DNA of 64,000 bases from Rhynchopus euleeides (Eukaryota; Euglenozoa; Diplonemea; Diplonemida; Diplonemidae). Shown in pieces: positions 61,122 to 64,000 of the stretch. The translations under genes and the position numbers were made by a program. The notes below the pieces were generated by a model. That model made no database searches and was not told the origin of the DNA. It saw only the letters and a program-made list of their open reading frames with translations. Positions within the stretch are counted from its first letter, which is position 1; every line of letters starts with the position of its first letter. The stretch spans positions 2,372,727 through 2,436,726 of the forward strand of contig OY723248.1 of NCBI GenBank assembly GCA_963210315.1. Reading direction: 5' to 3'.

Positions 61122-64000
61122 ATGGAGGGCGTAGAGTATGATCTGCATCAGGGGTGGCGTGTGCTGCACCAGGCGCGTGTCGGGCAGGTCAAGCGCGAGA
61201 TTGTGTCCTGCTCCGACTCGAAGACCACGACGCCTGCGCACGGCGTGCTGCTGCTCGTGGGCCGTGCGCCCGACTCGCCCAACCCATTTGCGGACAGCAC
61301 CGGCGGGGGCTTCGTGGCTGTGGACAAGGCTGACGGCAGGCAGGACGGCGAAGGGAGCGCAGCTGTCCTCTTCCTCCCGGACCCCGCATCATCCCTGCAG
61401 CAGACGGGGTGTGAAGCCGAAGGCACTCCAACACCTACACCTGGCCTCACACCGGCAGCAGCAGCAGAAGAAGGGCCGCTGCTGCCGGTGCTGCCCGACG
61501 CTGCGCACCTCGTGTGCAACACGTGTGACATCGTGGAGCTCACCATCAGCGAGCTCGAGGAGGGCGTGGTGCCCGTGGCAGGGCCCGAAGCGGGAGGGGT
61601 GCAGGAGGGCGAAGGGGCAGCAGGGGGTGGGGGCACCCCGCCGCCGTGCGCCCCGCTGCAGCCCCGCGCCCCCCTGGTGCTGTGGCTCACCGCAGACTCG
61701 GGCGTGCTCTCCAAGACGGGCTTCCTCTTCTGCACGGCAGCAGCAGCAACGCCGCCCCCTTCAGAACCAGCGGCACCGACGCCTGCTGAGGCCCCACCAC
61801 CCTGCGATGGCGACGATGGAAACGGGGCAGAGCCGGAAGAAGAAGCAGCTGCAGAGGCTGCGGGTCACCTTCCAGCCAAACCCACGACACCGCAGTACTG
61901 CTCCTTGTCGCATGCGAGCATCCCAGAGATCAGCATCTTCAAGGAGGAGCTGGAGCGGGTGATGATGGAGCACCACGAGCAGCAGGACGCGAGGGGTTGT
62001 GCGGCGCAGCCTCAGGGCGGCGGCCCGGACCCGTCTGCCGCAGCGGCGGGGCAAGACCTGCAGGACCACAGCCAGCACCGCAGCAGCGTCCCGCGCAGCG
62101 AGGGCCTGGAGGAGTGGGAGGCAGGGGGGATGATCGAGCCCGTCACCGCCTGCCCCTTCGACGAGCTCCCGACACCGGAGCTGCCGTCGGAGGTGAAGTC
62201 CCCCCACGCCGATCCGGGCCTGCCCAGCAGCGGCCTGCAGGGCAACTACGCGGAGGACATGGCGTGCGCCTCGCAGGAGGAGGAGTGGCGGCGGCACCTC
62301 TACCACAGGGGCGGGTCGTCGCACCGCTCGCACTCCCCACAGGACTCTGCCCGCGGGCTCATCTCCGTGCTGGCAGGCACAGGGTCACGCCTTGCACACG
62401 GCGTCGGGGTGGGGTCCCGCCGGGGCGGGGGGGACGGGACGCTGCTCAACAACGTGCAGAAGGGCGTGCAGACCATCGGCAGCGGGGTGGCGTCGACGCT
62501 GACGTCGCTGCAGGGGCACATCACGCAGCAGGGGGGGCTGTTTTCGATGTTCGCCGAGCGGGAGAAGGAGCAGCGGCCTGCAGGCAGCGGCGAGGCGGGC
62601 ACCGCCCCCAACGGGGAGGCGTGTGAGGGGGGCGGGAGGCGCCCCGGTGTGGCGGAGGTCCGCTTCGCAGACCCGAATGACGACGACGAGTTTTCGGACT
62701 TCGTTTGCGAGGAGGAGGAGGGGGACGAGCCGGAGGAGGCGGGGGCGGTGGTGGGCGGCAACCGGAAGGCGCACGGCAGCGGGAGCGGGTCGCAGCACCG
62801 CTCGTCCATCGCCACCCCGCTGCTGCCCGTCGCAAGCTCCTTCCGCTATGAGTCGTACAGCGACGAGCTGCAGTCGCCCCCCGGGCAGCGGCAGAGGCAG
62901 GAGGGCACCTCAGGGTCCCCCACACCGACGGGTGCTGCGCAGCCCAGCAGCCCCGCAGGGCAGGCACAGCAGCCCGCAGCAGCCGAAGCGGCAGCAGCAG
63001 CTGCTGCTGCCGCAGCGGCGAGCCTGGGGCCCAGCATCGTGACCCCCGTCGACATGGCGCTGTATCTGCAGCGTGTGGCGGAGTGTACGCAGGCAGGCCC
63101 CGAGACAGCAGCGCCAGCAGAGGCGCAGCAGGACGCCGCTCCCGGCAGTGCGGAGGGGGAGGGGTGTGGCACCGCTCCTCCTCCTGCGGTAGCGGGGCAA
63201 GGGTGTGGTGGCGTGGTGGACCGCGAGAGGCTGCGGTCGCTTGTCAAGAGCGACATCTTCTACAGGGGGGGCACGGTGGAGGACCCGCCGGATGTGAGGC
63301 GGAAGTGCTGGGCCCTGATGCTGAGCCTGGAGGATGGCATGGCACACGAAGGGTACGCTGCCCTGCTGGAGAGGTATAAGGAGGCCCTGCTCACAGGCAC
63401 CGCGGAGAGCGTCGCGTGGTTTTCCGAGCAGGAGAAGGCGATCGAGAAGGATGCGACACGCACAGACCGTGGCGAGCATCTCTTCTGCAGCGGCGACGGC
63501 CCCTCGGTGGAGATGCTGCGGAATCTGCTGCGTGCGTATGTCACAGAGGGGGAGGGGCGCGACATCGGTTACATTCAAGGGATGAGCGATGTGGCGAGCG
63601 TGGCCATCACCGTGATGTGGCATCTTGACGGGCCCGAGGATGAGGCGGGTGCGGAGCTGGGGGACATCGAGCTGCAGTCGTTCCGCTGCTTCCAGAAGCT
63701 GATGCACTTCATGGGGCCCAACTTCCTGGATCATGCGGAGCGCTCCCGCAAGAAGCTGATGCGTCTGCTGGAGTGTGTCAACCTGCCTCTGTATGCGCAC
63801 CTCCGCGACCACGACCCTGACGCCATGTTTGCCTTCCGGTGGATGTTCATGTACTTCAAGCGCGAGTTCCCCCTCAGCGGTGTGATGCGTGTCTGGGATG
63901 TCGTTCTCGCTGCCCCTGTGCCCGACTATCACACGGTGATAGGTGTGGCGCTGCTGCACAAACTCGGTGTGCAGATTCAGCAGATGGAGTCGTTTTCGTC
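61122..64000 (+). CDS. TBC1D15/Gyp7-like Rab GTPase-activating protein (3' end outside window)
   Basis: The frame is open from ATG 61122 to the right edge, ~959 residues, with no intron needed. The N-terminus (GWRVLHQARVGQVKREI to HGVLLLVGR) resembles the start of TBC1D15/Gyp7 proteins. The middle (~100-700) is Ala/Pro/Gly/Glu-rich and disordered, with a poly-Ala run near 625. The TBC domain begins about 715: PPDVRRKCWALML, the Arg-finger motif IEKDATRTDR (~774-783), the Gln-finger motif GYIQGMSD (~816-823), FAFRWMFMYFKREFPL and VMRVWDVVLA. Both catalytic fingers are present, so it should stimulate GTP hydrolysis by a Rab, probably of the Rab7/late-endosome group by family analogy. The large disordered insertion is unusual for the family. 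Confidence 0.92.
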   Translation, partial: MEGVEYDLHQGWRVLHQARVGQVKREIVSCSDSKTTTPAHGVLLLVGRAPDSPNPFADSTGGGFVAVDKADGRQDGEGSAAVLFLPDPASSLQQTGCEAEGTPTPTPGLTPAAAAEEGPLLPVLPDAAHLVCNTCDIVELTISELEEGVVPVAGPEAGGVQEGEGAAGGGGTPPPCAPLQPRAPLVLWLTADSGVLSKTGFLFCTAAAATPPPSEPAAPTPAEAPPPCDGDDGNGAEPEEEAAAEAAGHLPAKPTTPQYCSLSHASIPEISIFKEELERVMMEHHEQQDARGCAAQPQGGGPDPSAAAAGQDLQDHSQHRSSVPRSEGLEEWEAGGMIEPVTACPFDELPTPELPSEVKSPHADPGLPSSGLQGNYAEDMACASQEEEWRRHLYHRGGSSHRSHSPQDSARGLISVLAGTGSRLAHGVGVGSRRGGGDGTLLNNVQKGVQTIGSGVASTLTSLQGHITQQGGLFSMFAEREKEQRPAGSGEAGTAPNGEACEGGGRRPGVAEVRFADPNDDDEFSDFVCEEEEGDEPEEAGAVVGGNRKAHGSGSGSQHRSSIATPLLPVASSFRYESYSDELQSPPGQRQRQEGTSGSPTPTGAAQPSSPAGQAQQPAAAEAAAAAAAAAAASLGPSIVTPVDMALYLQRVAECTQAGPETAAPAEAQQDAAPGSAEGEGCGTAPPPAVAGQGCGGVVDRERLRSLVKSDIFYRGGTVEDPPDVRRKCWALMLSLEDGMAHEGYAALLERYKEALLTGTAESVAWFSEQEKAIEKDATRTDRGEHLFCSGDGPSVEMLRNLLRAYVTEGEGRDIGYIQGMSDVASVAITVMWHLDGPEDEAGAELGDIELQSFRCFQKLMHFMGPNFLDHAERSRKKLMRLLECVNLPLYAHLRDHDPDAMFAFRWMFMYFKREFPLSGVMRVWDVVLAAPVPDYHTVIGVALLHKLGVQIQQMESFS

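Overview
The window looks like nuclear DNA of a GC-rich, intron-poor unicellular eukaryote; the lineage cannot be fixed from the sequence. Reasons: a mitochondrial complex I accessory subunit gene with a clean GT-AG intron, a PH plus inositol 5-phosphatase protein, a TBC1D15/Gyp7-type Rab GAP, and many eukaryotic transposons (hAT, Crypton-like tyrosine recombinase, TA-target elements, SINE/LINE-like retroposed copies). Homopolymer C and G runs are very common. Two confident genes are preceded by pyrimidine-rich leaders.

Layout. 1-7.3 kb: the 3' part of a coiled-coil protein gene, an NDUFA5-like gene (2 exons), and a Gly/Arg-rich low-complexity protein gene. 7.3-12 kb: no recognisable gene. 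12-49.6 kb: a transposon island with almost no host genes. It holds hAT elements with CAG-type ends and 8-bp target duplications (11993-13204, 16081-18591, 27754-28604, 30854-31414), elements flanked by TA (18718-20593, 23237-23707, 31708-32858, 33148-33531, 39236-41051), a Crypton-like YR gene (21953-22954), a 31-bp minisatellite, a ~190-bp satellite, and an intact hAT-like transposase gene in an element with a 6-bp duplication (35921-39231). From 42479 to 49243 lies a head-to-tail array of seven retroposed units (types A, B, C), all in the same orientation and all separated by the same short T-run motif. 50.6-52.2 kb: the PH/5-phosphatase gene. 52.7-60.7 kb: a second transposon cluster, including one element nested in another and three adjacent elements joined at TA/CCTAGG junctions. 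61.1 kb to the end: the 5' part of the TBC gene.

How the parts interact. The host genes are unrelated housekeeping or signalling genes. The island has a readable history. TA-target elements with G-run ends create CCTAGG at their borders, and elements ending in CATAC then insert into exactly those sites. A 1.1-kb element (41214-42288) carries many copies of GATTTTTTG, the same motif that separates the retroposed units. Most transposons carry their own short palindromic word repeated near both ends, probably transposase binding sites (inference). The retroposed A and C units encode an unfamiliar, internally repeated Ser/Pro-rich protein family with a shared C-terminus.
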